Part shown: positions 1-7,500 of the stretch, in pieces | How positions within the stretch are numbered: position 1 is the first letter of the stretch | How the letters are laid out: every line of letters starts with the position of its first letter | Assembly (NCBI GenBank): GCA_031551515.1 | Contig: JAVBNL010000053.1 | Location: forward strand, 1-13,179 | Source of the DNA: FLUQ01 sp031551515 | GTDB taxonomy: Bacteria > Desulfobacterota > Desulfovibrionia > Desulfovibrionales > Desulfovibrionaceae | Length of the DNA: 13,179 nucleotides | Reading direction: 5' to 3' | Notes under the pieces: model-generated | What the model saw: the letters and a program-made list of their open reading frames with translations, nothing else | The model's database searches: none | What the model was told of the DNA's origin: nothing | Position numbers and translations under genes: made by a program

Positions 1-141
1 GAAGTCGAGGCTCTATCAACTCCCAGACCCTATCAGATATATCGTGGCGTCGATGTACTGCTTTCATCCAAGCTCCTCGCGATTACAAGCAGCTTATATG
101 AACGGACTCAATTATGCAAATCTATTGACGACACTACCTAG
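1..141 (+). CDS. Possible 3' end of a gene entering from the left (unidentified)
   Basis: Reading from base 1 there are 46 sense codons before a TAG at 139-141, with no start codon needed inside the window. The peptide contains the stretch YQIYRGVDVLLSSKLLAIT and I recognise no family in it. The segment is clearly poorer in GC than everything to its right, so it may belong to a different, possibly acquired, gene. A second frame (from base 2, ending at 259) is also open and runs into the antisense of the neighbouring cysteine-rich gene, so the frame is not certain. The DNA may equally be non-coding spacer. If it is a gene, it converges with the leftward operon, leaving 18 bp between the two stop codons. 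Confidence 0.25.
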   Translation, partial: EVEALSTPRPYQIYRGVDVLLSSKLLAITSSLYERTQLCKSIDDTT

Positions 142-159
142 TATTTGGGGTGAACTCTT

Positions 160-576
160 TTATTTTTCAGGTTTGAAGCCCGGAAGCCACAGCTCCTTGG
201 GCTTTCTGATGCGCCGCATCACGCGGCGGTATGTTTCAGGCGAGACCCCGAAACGATAGGGCCACAAAGGGCAGCTTTCACCCGCGTTGCAGCGCCGTAT
301 TTCGCTGCGGCTTTCAGCGCAGGCGAAACAATACCGCCGCATGCCCCGCACGGCGCGGCCGTGTTCCGGGTGGACGTTCTCGGCATCCGGCAGGCGCCAG
401 GGGTACAGAGCGCATTCTTTATCCGCGCACTCGCGCACGGAAAGCGACAGCCCCCCCTGGCAATCAAGGCAGAAACGGCGGATGGCCTTCAGGGTTTTGG
501 GTTCCCCTTGGCTTTTGGGTTCCGCCTGGCCTTTGAGGTCAGGCAAATTTTTGGATTCAGGGCCGTGTTGGTTCAT
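160..576 (-). CDS. Small protein with two cysteine clusters (putative double zinc ribbon)
   Basis: This is a 138-residue soluble protein with no signal peptide or membrane segment. Two repeats carry four cysteines each: C36, C39, C50, C55 and C83, C86, C96, C102. Each repeat follows the plan C-x2-C-x9/10-C-x4/5-C-x-L-x-P-W/Y-R, which looks like a pair of zinc-binding knuckles. The N-terminus (about residues 10-30) is a low-complexity Q/G/E/P/K stretch and the C-terminus is rich in arginine. The start overlaps the stop of the upstream membrane-protein gene as ATGA, and AGAAGG sits just upstream of the ATG, so translation is probably coupled. The function is unknown. Zinc binding is inferred from cysteine spacing, and nucleic-acid or protein binding is a guess from the basic composition. 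Confidence 0.75.
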   Translation of the reverse strand: MNQHGPESKNLPDLKGQAEPKSQGEPKTLKAIRRFCLDCQGGLSLSVRECADKECALYPWRLPDAENVHPEHGRAVRGMRRYCFACAESRSEIRRCNAGESCPLWPYRFGVSPETYRRVMRRIRKPKELWLPGFKPEK

Positions 577-1469
577 AGGGCGCCTTCTTTCGCACGGGCG
601 CGGCGCAAAAGCAAGACCGCCGCCCCGCCCGCCAGCGCCACGCCCAACCCGACGGCTGCAATCAAAGTCAAAATGGCTCCGTGCAGAGCGGTTTCCGCGT
701 TTTTCGCCGCGGCGCCCATTTCAGCCGCCGAGCGCTGCGCCACGCCGCGCACTTCCACCGCCAGGGCGTCAAGAATCGCAATGCGGCTTTTATCCAGCGC
801 CAGGCTTGCATCCAGGTTCTGCCGCAGTTCTTTGGCCGCGGCAAGCGCGCTTACGGCCTCCGGCGAGGCTGCGGCAAGAGCTTTTTCCGCCGCCTCCAGG
901 TCTTCCCGGTCCCGTTGCGCGCTGGCGGCCAAAACGCGCTGCGCCGGGCCGCTGAGATTTCGCGCATCCCCTGCTTCCTTTACCGCTTCACGCAGGTTTT
1001 TGCGGTGCAGGGCCAGGTTTTCCGTCAGAGCCCGGTCTTCTTCGATCAGCCGGTCAAGCTTGCGGATCAGCTCCCACACGGGCAGAATTTTTTCCCGGAA
1101 CTCGGCCCCGTTGGCGGTGGATGCGCCCTCCGCCTCGGTCATCAGCTTGATGTTGGCCAAAAGCTCGCGGGCCAGCGAATAGCGCGTCATATCGCCGGTC
1201 AGCGAATAGACCGAAAGGTGGGCCATGGTGGCGTAAACCTGATGTTCGATAAGCACGGCCGCTTCAAGGCGCGGCAGCGATTCTTCGGTCATGCGGCCGA
1301 GCATGTTCCGAGCCCCGTTCATGCCCAAAACGCTGATGAGTCCCGCCAGAAACATGACCGCCGCCGCGAGAAAGCAGCCCGCGGCAGCCTTCATGCCCGG
1401 CGATAACGCGCAAACCGGGCCGCCTTCTTGCGTTCTTTTGCGGGCGAACGCGCGCTTGCAAAGGCTCAT
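573..1469 (-). CDS. Membrane protein with periplasmic helical sensor-like domain, no output domain
   Basis: With the ATG at 1469 the protein has 298 residues. One hydrophobic helix spans about residues 27-49 and a second about 264-288. Between them lie some 210 residues rich in Ala, Leu, Glu and Arg, predicted to be helical and resembling the four-helix-bundle ligand domains of chemoreceptors and sensor kinases. Only about ten cytoplasmic residues (RRARAKEGAL) follow the second helix, so there is no HAMP, kinase or signalling domain. An in-frame ATG at 1394 (residue 26) would place the first helix almost at the N-terminus and is a serious alternative start. Neither site has a strong ribosome-binding site. 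The gene lies 79 bp after the M20 peptidase and overlaps the cysteine-rich gene. It may sense for a partner such as the soluble kinase-like protein of the same operon, which is inference. Confidence 0.7.
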   Translation of the reverse strand: MSLCKRAFARKRTQEGGPVCALSPGMKAAAGCFLAAAVMFLAGLISVLGMNGARNMLGRMTEESLPRLEAAVLIEHQVYATMAHLSVYSLTGDMTRYSLARELLANIKLMTEAEGASTANGAEFREKILPVWELIRKLDRLIEEDRALTENLALHRKNLREAVKEAGDARNLSGPAQRVLAASAQRDREDLEAAEKALAAASPEAVSALAAAKELRQNLDASLALDKSRIAILDALAVEVRGVAQRSAAEMGAAAKNAETALHGAILTLIAAVGLGVALAGGAAVLLLRRARAKEGAL

Positions 1470-1548
1470 GGCGGCGCCCGCCGGCAGTTTGAGGCGGGCC
1501 GAAGCCCGCCCCCACAAAAGCCGTATACGTTCGGTGGCGATCAAAATA

Positions 1549-2793
1549 TCAGCCCAGCAGTTCCTTGATGAAGTGGCACAGCGTGATGGTGCGGGGAATA
1601 AACAGCTTCGGTTCCATGAACTCCCGCTCGGAATGCTCCACCATCGGGTCTGTGTCAACGCCCACGGCGTCGATGGTAGGGCATATCTGGGCCGTCTGGT
1701 TGGCCATGGTCACGCCGCCGGCCGTCCACTCCACCGCGTCGATGCCGCACTCGCGCTTGGCGATGGCTTTATACAGGTCGATCATTGTGCGGGCTTCGGG
1801 GGTCAATTCCATGGGTTTGGAACCCTGGCTGCCCTTCATGCTGATCTTGGCCCCCGGCACCACGGGCGTGGCCGCCAGTTTTTCCATTTCTTTCACGATG
1901 CGTTCGTGCTCGCTCTGCTCATAGCAGCGCAGGTTCACGAGCAGGCTCGCCGCGTTGGGCACCACGTTGCTTTTGTCGTTGGGGCAGGTCAAAACCGCCA
2001 CGTTCAGCACGTTGTCGGGAATGAACTGGCCGGTGTCGCGCACGCCGCGCTTTTGCAGCGCTTCGGTGGTATAGTTCCAGGGATCTTGGGGCATGGGGCT
2101 GCCCAGGGCGGCGAGACGCACGCCCAGATGGCAGGCCTCAAGCAGGGCGTTCACCGCCGCGTGCGGCGCGTTGCCCGCGTGGCCGTCCACGCCCTCGATG
2201 GTGAAGGTATAGCTGCCGTTGGTCTTGCGTTTGCTGACCACGCCGAAACCAGGGCGGCCCGTGTCCGCCAGAAACACATAATCTGACTCTTTGGCCAGTT
2301 CCACGGAGATGGCCCGCTCAATGGTCGAGCCGCCGCCCTCTTCTTCCGAGTCGAAATAGACGATCAGCTCGGCATAGGGCTTGTCGCCCAGTTCCACGAA
2401 AATTTCGGGAATATGCAGGGCCATCAGCGCCGAGGCTTTGCAGTCGCCCACGCCGGGGCCGTAAGCCAGGCCGGTTTTTTCATCATAGCGGTAAGGAAAT
2501 TTGCCGCCCTGGGTGTTGAACACCGTGTCGGTATGCACGATGAGCGCGGCTTTCTTTTTGCCCGTGCCCTTGAAACGGCCGAGGACGTGCACACCGCCCT
2601 TTTCGGTGGACACGCGCTCTTCATACGTGCCGCCCGCGGCTTCAATGCGCTTTTTTAAAATGCCCGCGATGGTGCGGCTGCCTTCCATGTTGCCGGTATT
2701 GGAATCGATGCCCACCCACTGTTCCAGGTCCTTCAAAAAGGCGGGCATGCGTTTTTCCACGGCGGTTCTGATCTGATCGCTACTAAGAGACAT
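1549..2793 (-). CDS. M20 family zinc metallopeptidase (carboxypeptidase G2-like)
   Basis: This 414-residue cytoplasmic protein belongs to the M20 di-zinc aminoacylase/carboxypeptidase family. That family removes C-terminal residues or acyl groups from small peptides or N-acyl amino acids. The expected ligands can be read: H87 and D89 in HTDTV, the bridging D117 in GVGDCK, the catalytic and ligand glutamates E150-E151 in DSEEEGG, D177 in ADTG, and H387 near the C-terminus in EHSERE. The dimerisation (lid) domain begins around residue 183 and contains GHAGNAPH (H205). The ATG at 2793 has a strong GGAGG site a few bases upstream. The open frame extends further upstream but reads antisense to nothing plausible and overlaps the kinase-like gene. 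It lies 35 bp behind the kinase-like gene and is probably co-transcribed. The exact substrate cannot be told from the sequence. Confidence 0.93.
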   Translation of the reverse strand: MSLSSDQIRTAVEKRMPAFLKDLEQWVGIDSNTGNMEGSRTIAGILKKRIEAAGGTYEERVSTEKGGVHVLGRFKGTGKKKAALIVHTDTVFNTQGGKFPYRYDEKTGLAYGPGVGDCKASALMALHIPEIFVELGDKPYAELIVYFDSEEEGGGSTIERAISVELAKESDYVFLADTGRPGFGVVSKRKTNGSYTFTIEGVDGHAGNAPHAAVNALLEACHLGVRLAALGSPMPQDPWNYTTEALQKRGVRDTGQFIPDNVLNVAVLTCPNDKSNVVPNAASLLVNLRCYEQSEHERIVKEMEKLAATPVVPGAKISMKGSQGSKPMELTPEARTMIDLYKAIAKRECGIDAVEWTAGGVTMANQTAQICPTIDAVGVDTDPMVEHSEREFMEPKLFIPRTITLCHFIKELLG

Positions 2794-2828
2794 ATATCCT
2801 CCACATGTTCTTGATGCGTTTATTCGCA

Positions 2829-4265
2829 CTACAAGGCCTCGTTGCTGCGCGGCAGCGTGAGGTAAAACACATTGCCTTCTTCCGAGGCCGTATAGCCCAC
2901 GTCGCCGCCGTGCTGCTGCATGATCAGCTCGATGAAATGCAGCCCGTGGCCGGTGCCGTATTCGCCGTCGGTATTCGAAGCCCGAAAATTTTCGGAGAAC
3001 AGAAACCGCGCTTCGTCCTCGTCGATATGCGGGCCGCTGGTCAAGACCGCTATGCGCACCCCGTCGGCTTCCCTCCCGAAATAGCCGGGCAGCACGGTCA
3101 CGGAACAACGCATCAACAGCCCCGGCTTGCCGGGCGTTTCGCGGGTATATTTGATGGCGTTGGAAAAGAAATTGGCCATGACCTGGCTGAGCAGGCCCAT
3201 GTCGCCTTCCACCGCAACGGGACCTCCCGCGCCGGGATAGATTTCTTCAACCCGGATCTCTTTTTCCTGAAAGCGGGCACGGTACCGCTCAAGCTGCGGC
3301 ACCACCACCCGCCGCACGACATCGAGCAGGGTGCGCTGCAACACATACTGGCCCTGCTCAAAATGGCTTTGCCGCAACAGGGTTTCAAGAAAGAAACTGC
3401 TCTGCTGAAAATGCCGGGTTATTTCCTGATACTGCTCTTCAATACGGGCGTGCAGATGCCCCAGGGATTGCACGGTCGCCGGGGTCGCGCCTCTGCCCAG
3501 TTCGGTGCTGATGCCGCCGAGAGCCGCCACCATGCCCGCCATCTGGCGGATCAGCAGCTTGAAATACAGATTGGGCGCGATGACGTTGTGGCCTATGTCG
3601 TGCACCAGGTTGCGCACGAACTGAATATGCTCGCGGTTTTTCTCGGCCAGCAGCCTGTTGTGCAGAGAAAAGCCCACGCGGTTGGCGAATTTTTCGTAAT
3701 ACAGCCCGTCGTGCCTGGTCAGCGGCGATGCCGGGCACAGCGCGAGCACGGCCAAAATCCGCCGCTCGTCCGGCGCGTCTTCGCCGTAAAAGCCGGAAGG
3801 AACGTCGCCGGAAGGCTGTACGGGCTGCGAGGCCGAAGATACCGCGCCTGCCCGGCCTCTGGCGGGAAAAAACCACCAGGGGCCCACTTGCACCGGGCCG
3901 CAGCTTAACTCTTCAACGCCGGGCAGAGCCGCTTCCGGACCCGCTTTGGCCGTGCGCAAGCTGAAACTGCCGTCGTCGCAACGAACGTACAGCTCGGCGG
4001 CAATGCCGAAAAAAAGCCGCAGCACTTCGACCGGCAGATGATACAGATGCCGCAGGTCTTCATATTCCTGGGCCAGGTCAAAAAAAATATTCAGCGCACA
4101 GGCCTGCTGCGCCGTGAATTTATACCGCCCGTAGTCGGTTATTTTCTCGCCTATCCGCTCTGAAAGCACCGTGCGAATCTTGTCGTCATAGCCGGCATCG
4201 GCGGAAGTGCACCGCATGGACGAAACCCTGCCTTTGCGCGCATCGGCGCGAATCCGTACTGCCAT
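2829..4265 (-). CDS. Soluble histidine-kinase-like protein with degenerate ATP-binding box
   Basis: This is a 478-residue protein with no membrane segment. Residues 1-210 form an unrecognised, possibly GAF-like input region. A phospho-acceptor-type helix follows, with H222 in FVRNLVHDIGHN, then a long helical stretch and a HATPase region. The N-box is at about 364-373 (ANFFSNAIKY) and the glycine-rich GTGHGL at 437-442. The G1 box, normally DxGxG, reads TSGPHI: T409 replaces the invariant Asp and H413 replaces the second Gly. ATP binding may therefore be weak or absent. The start at 4265 is the longest choice; the ATG at 4217 (residue 17), with AGGG upstream, is also possible. It is first in the leftward operon. 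Its partner regulator is not obvious, because the only response regulator here is 7 kb away on the other strand. Confidence 0.8.
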   Translation of the reverse strand: MAVRIRADARKGRVSSMRCTSADAGYDDKIRTVLSERIGEKITDYGRYKFTAQQACALNIFFDLAQEYEDLRHLYHLPVEVLRLFFGIAAELYVRCDDGSFSLRTAKAGPEAALPGVEELSCGPVQVGPWWFFPARGRAGAVSSASQPVQPSGDVPSGFYGEDAPDERRILAVLALCPASPLTRHDGLYYEKFANRVGFSLHNRLLAEKNREHIQFVRNLVHDIGHNVIAPNLYFKLLIRQMAGMVAALGGISTELGRGATPATVQSLGHLHARIEEQYQEITRHFQQSSFFLETLLRQSHFEQGQYVLQRTLLDVVRRVVVPQLERYRARFQEKEIRVEEIYPGAGGPVAVEGDMGLLSQVMANFFSNAIKYTRETPGKPGLLMRCSVTVLPGYFGREADGVRIAVLTSGPHIDEDEARFLFSENFRASNTDGEYGTGHGLHFIELIMQQHGGDVGYTASEEGNVFYLTLPRSNEAL

Positions 4266-4463
4266 TTCCGGCCGAGCGAAGAGCCGCCGGTGAATGCAAA
4301 AAGGTTACAACAGGCCTGGCGTCACCATACACCCCTTCCGGTCTTTCGCCAAGGGATTCCAATTGCATGCGGCCTATTTGAACGGCCGTCGCCGCATTGA
4401 CGTAGGGGGCAAAAGGAGGCAATAGGTTCTGAAATAATACAGCAATACTGCCGGAGGAACCGG
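4266..4463. promoter_or_regulatory. Divergent intergenic region between the two operons
   Basis: These 198 bp must hold the starts of the leftward kinase operon and the rightward PilZ operon. On the plus strand TTGACG at 4397-4402 lies 17 bp before CAATAG (4420-4425), a fair -35 with a poor -10, and TAATAC occurs at 4435-4440. I see no convincing promoter on the minus strand, no sigma-54 site and no strong inverted repeat. The PilZ gene has a good ribosome-binding site, GGAGGA, about 5 bp before its ATG. Confidence 0.35.
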
Positions 4464-4787
4464 ATGGAACGCCGCACCAGCACCCGCATCCCGCTGGATG
4501 CCCCTTGCCTGCTCACGCTGATCGTCGAAGACACGGCGAGCTACCCCGCCATGCTTACCGATATCAGCCGGGGCGGCGCGCAGCTTGCCCTGCCGCCGAA
4601 CATTACGGACGGCGCCGTCAACGTGCACGCCCGCGTGCGGCTAAGCGGCGTTTCCGGCCAGATCAGCTCCTGGCTGGAAGGCGCGAGCGGGCATATCGTT
4701 TGGGTTGCCCACCGCCATTGCGGGTTGCGTCTGGACCTGGACCTGCCCATCACCGACAACGACATGGCGCGCATCTTCCAACTGTAA
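4464..4787 (+). CDS. Single-domain PilZ protein (putative c-di-GMP receptor)
   Basis: This is a 107-residue cytoplasmic protein made of one PilZ domain. The N-terminal arginine motif is RRTSTR (R4-x3-R8), followed by DISRGG at 33-38, the D/N-x-S-x-x-G element that completes the cyclic-di-GMP binding site in this family. HCGLRLDLDL at about 85-94 is the usual closing strand. Both signature motifs are intact, so nucleotide binding is likely, although the output is unknown. Stand-alone PilZ proteins usually act by docking on a partner. The gene leads a cluster with a lipoprotein 11 bp downstream and a DHH phosphoesterase after that. Confidence 0.85.
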   Translation: MERRTSTRIPLDAPCLLTLIVEDTASYPAMLTDISRGGAQLALPPNITDGAVNVHARVRLSGVSGQISSWLEGASGHIVWVAHRHCGLRLDLDLPITDNDMARIFQL

Positions 4788-4798
4788 GCGGGAGCTTC

Positions 4799-5377
4799 AT
4801 GCGCATTCGCCTGACGGTCCTCATTTTTCTGTGCCTTTCATGTCTTTGCGCCTGCAACGTCAAGACGCAGAATGACTATCAGCAATATTTGCGCAACAAC
4901 AGCGGCGCTGTCTCTTTCGCCGCCGTGGGCGGCGATTTTCGCTATTGCTTCACCGAGCGCACCTGGTCGCACCGCAAAGAGGTCAAAACCTGGATGGGCG
5001 GTATACTCAGCACCTGGGTGGTAGAGATGGGGCCCATGCTGGAAGCCACCATGCAGACCGGCGACGTGCGGGGCGTGTTCCGCTCTTTGCAACCCTTCAC
5101 CCCTGGTGCGAAGTCCGTCTGGGTCAGCGAATACGACCTGGCCTCGTATGATTTCATCAACAACCGGGCCAAGATCAGGCTTGCGGTGCGCACCATAGCG
5201 CCCGACGGCCGCGCGTCGTCCAAAGAATATTACGCCGAAGGCACGCCGCAGTTGGGCAAGATGTACTGGGGCAAAAGCTTTGCCATAAAAAACGCCATCC
5301 AGCAGTCGACAAAAATAGCCATGGACGCCATTCTGGCCGAATATTTCGCCGACCTGGGCCAGATGGGCGTCCGCTGA
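4799..5377 (+). CDS. Small lipoprotein of unknown function
   Basis: This is a 192-residue protein with a classic lipoprotein signal: MRIRL, a hydrophobic run, then LCAC with the lipidated cysteine at position 19. The -2 residue is cysteine, which is unusual but tolerated. The mature part has no motif I recognise; it contains FRYCFTERTWSHRKE and ends in AILAEYFADLGQMG. The longer open frame upstream is a shadow of the PilZ gene. GGGAG lies 4 bp before the chosen ATG, a short but usable spacing. It sits 11 bp after the PilZ stop and 10 bp before the DHH gene, so it is almost certainly co-transcribed with both. The location would be the inner or outer membrane facing the periplasm; Asn at +2 does not look like the usual Asp retention signal. 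Confidence 0.8.
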   Translation: MRIRLTVLIFLCLSCLCACNVKTQNDYQQYLRNNSGAVSFAAVGGDFRYCFTERTWSHRKEVKTWMGGILSTWVVEMGPMLEATMQTGDVRGVFRSLQPFTPGAKSVWVSEYDLASYDFINNRAKIRLAVRTIAPDGRASSKEYYAEGTPQLGKMYWGKSFAIKNAIQQSTKIAMDAILAEYFADLGQMGVR

Positions 5378-5387
5378 GGGCGCTCCG

Positions 5388-7355
5388 ATGAACCTTCCCG
5401 ACCTGCTGCGCTGCACGCGCATCGCCATCCAATGCCACGACAACCCCGACGCCGACGCCATTGCCGCCGGGTTCGGTTTGTATTCCTACTTCGCGGCGAA
5501 GGGCGCTGAGGCCGTGCTTTTTTACGGCGGGAAAAACCCCGTCGCCAAGCCCAATCTGCTGAAAATGCTCGAGCTCTGCTCAATCCCCCTGCGCCACTGC
5601 CCTGAAAACACGGAGTGGCCGGGCCTGCTTCTCACCGTAGACTGCCAGCACGGCGCGGGCAACGTTTCACCCATGCGCGGCAAAGAGGTCGCGGTCATCG
5701 ACCATCATATCCAGGAATGCCCGCCGCCGCCCATGCACGACATACGCCCTTATCTCGGCAGTTGCGCCACCTTGGTCTGGACCCTTATGCGCGACGCGGG
5801 TTTTCACCTTGAAGACCTGGAGCCGGAACAACGTTCCGCCCTGGCCACAGCCCTGCACTATGGCCTGTTCATGGATACGGGCGGCTTTGCCGAGGTCAGG
5901 CACCCCCTGGACCGCGACCTGCGCGATGTGGCCGGGGTCAACGAACGCATAGTGAAAACGCTCAAAAACTCCAATCTGTCGCTGGAAGATTTGTCTGTGG
6001 CCTCTTCAGCCCTGGCGCAGCTGCATTTCGACCCTGCCGAACATTTCGCCCTGGCCGGCGCACGGCCCTGCGATCCCAACATTCTGGGCGTCATCAGCGA
6101 CCTCGCGCTGCAGGTGGATGCCGTGGATACGGTCGTTGCGTACACCGAAAGCCCGGAGGGCATGAAGTATTCCGTGCGTTCGCTTACGCGGGAATATAAG
6201 GCTTCGGACATAGCGGTCTGGCTGGCCGCCGGCGGCCTGGGTTCCGGGGGCGGCCACGCGGAAAAAGCCGGGGGCTGGATCAGCGCCCGCAATTTCGCCG
6301 AACGCATGCCGGGCATGTCCGCCGCCGGGTATTTTCATCGCCGCCTCGCCGAGTACAAAGCCGCGTATGCCTTTGTCGACGGAGCCGAGAGCGCCCTGCC
6401 CCCCGATGACGCCGCCGCCCGCTCGCGCCGCTATGTCAAACGGCCCTTGCGCCTCGCCTATGTGCCGGCGGAAGCCCTTCCCCGCGCTTCCACCCTGCAC
6501 ATACGCATGCTTGAAGGCGACATCACCCTGGCTTGCGGCCCGGACACGCACCTGATGATCGGCCTGCAGGGCGAGGTCTACCCCATTGCCCGCGCCGCGT
6601 TCGATGCGGCCTACACCCCCTTGAACGAGCCGTTGCTGCTGGACGTGCCCTACGCGCCCACGGTTCTTGACACGCTCGCCGGCGTGCGCCTGCCGCTTGC
6701 CGATATCGCCCGCCCCTGCCTGCGCCGCGAAGGGTCCGCCGTGCGCGCCGCGCCGCTGGAGCGGGGCATGAAGCTGTTCACCCGCTGGGATGCGGACAAC
6801 TACATCAAGGGCGAAAAAGGGGACTGGCTGGTCTGGCCCGAAGACGATCCCCGTGACATGTACATCATCACCGCGGCGCTTTTTCCCGTTCTCTATGCCG
6901 AAGACGGCGCGGGCTTGCCCCGCGACTGCACCGACATGCGCGTCGCCGCGCAGCCCGGCGCCGTGCGCGCCCGCAAAAAACCGGTTCGCGTCAATGTACG
7001 TTTCGCCCGGGAACAAGGCCTGGCCGCCACCCGCGAGGGCACCGTGCCTTACGAGGCGAACGACGCCCTGGTCAGCGACGGACGCGGCTGCACCTGGCCC
7101 GTGCGGCCGGAACGCTTTTGCCGGGCCTATGCGCCCGTGCCCCCGCTCCGGCCTGGACAAGACGGGCTCTATCAGGCACACCCTCTGGAATCGGCGGCCT
7201 TGCGCATGGCTTTCCCCTTTTGCGTCACCCTGAAAAACGGGGCCGTGCTGCGGGGAGAAGGCGGCGACTGGCTGTTGCAATACGGCGCGGGCGATTACGG
7301 CATCGTCGGCGCGGACCAGTTCGCCGCGGCTTATGAAATCATAGAGCCCGCGTGA
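5388..7355 (+). CDS. DHH/DHHA1 phosphoesterase with a repeat-bearing C-terminal extension
   Basis: This is a 655-residue soluble protein. Residues 1-170 carry the DHH-family metal motifs: NPDADA (D21, D23), TVDC (D85), the signature DHH at 105-107, and MDTGG (D163). Residues about 225-310 form a DHHA1 substrate domain with GSGGGH at 285-290. This plan matches the NrnA/GdpP-type enzymes that cut short oligonucleotides, pAp or cyclic dinucleotides. The actual substrate cannot be read from sequence. The second half (about 345-655) is unlike NrnA (usually about 320 residues). It contains four spaced copies of a 35-residue module, at about 378-411, 470-504, 551-583 and 618-652. The clearest have GDWL(V/L) and end in F-x3-Y. 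AGGG precedes the ATG, 10 bp after the lipoprotein stop. The pairing with PilZ hints at nucleotide signalling, which is inference. Confidence 0.88.
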   Translation: MNLPDLLRCTRIAIQCHDNPDADAIAAGFGLYSYFAAKGAEAVLFYGGKNPVAKPNLLKMLELCSIPLRHCPENTEWPGLLLTVDCQHGAGNVSPMRGKEVAVIDHHIQECPPPPMHDIRPYLGSCATLVWTLMRDAGFHLEDLEPEQRSALATALHYGLFMDTGGFAEVRHPLDRDLRDVAGVNERIVKTLKNSNLSLEDLSVASSALAQLHFDPAEHFALAGARPCDPNILGVISDLALQVDAVDTVVAYTESPEGMKYSVRSLTREYKASDIAVWLAAGGLGSGGGHAEKAGGWISARNFAERMPGMSAAGYFHRRLAEYKAAYAFVDGAESALPPDDAAARSRRYVKRPLRLAYVPAEALPRASTLHIRMLEGDITLACGPDTHLMIGLQGEVYPIARAAFDAAYTPLNEPLLLDVPYAPTVLDTLAGVRLPLADIARPCLRREGSAVRAAPLERGMKLFTRWDADNYIKGEKGDWLVWPEDDPRDMYIITAALFPVLYAEDGAGLPRDCTDMRVAAQPGAVRARKKPVRVNVRFAREQGLAATREGTVPYEANDALVSDGRGCTWPVRPERFCRAYAPVPPLRPGQDGLYQAHPLESAALRMAFPFCVTLKNGAVLRGEGGDWLLQYGAGDYGIVGADQFAAAYEIIEPA

Positions 7356-7362
7356 ATATCCG

Positions 7363-7490
7363 TTAGAGCAGATTCGCTTTGAAAGCGTACCTGCTCTGCA
7401 AGGATTTGTCCGCAAATCCTTGCCACGAGATGCTTGCAGGCTGGCTTTGCCAGCCGTCAAGCAAGCATCTCAAAGTGAAAAAGGCTCTAA
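7363..7490. repeat. 128-bp MITE/REP-like element with cloverleaf folding potential
   Basis: The ends are imperfect inverted repeats of about 20 bp: TTAGAGC (7363-7369) with GCTCTAA (7484-7490), and CTTTGA (7377-7382) with TCAAAG (7470-7475). Two strong hairpins lie inside. GCAAGGATTTG/CAAATCCTTGC (7398-7423) is an 11-bp perfect stem. GAGATGCTTGC/GCAAGCATCTC (7427-7471) encloses GGCTGGC/GCCAGCC (7439-7455). The left end can also fold alone, AGAGCAG (7365-7371) with CTGCTCT (7391-7397). It codes for nothing and sits just upstream of the ribosome-binding site of the TIR gene. I believe similar ends occur often in Desulfovibrio intergenic DNA, but I cannot search here. Confidence 0.75.
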
Positions 7491-7500
7491 AGGGCTGCAT

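Noticed and set aside
44..259. 71-residue open frame starting MASMYCFHPSS
   Set aside because: It overlaps the antisense of the cysteine-rich gene for about 100 bases and has no ribosome-binding site or recognisable family.
2794..3108. Longer N-terminus for the M20 peptidase and 1470-1658 for the membrane protein
   Set aside because: The added residues overlap upstream genes and look like out-of-frame translation; the internal ATG at 2793 has a strong GGAGG.
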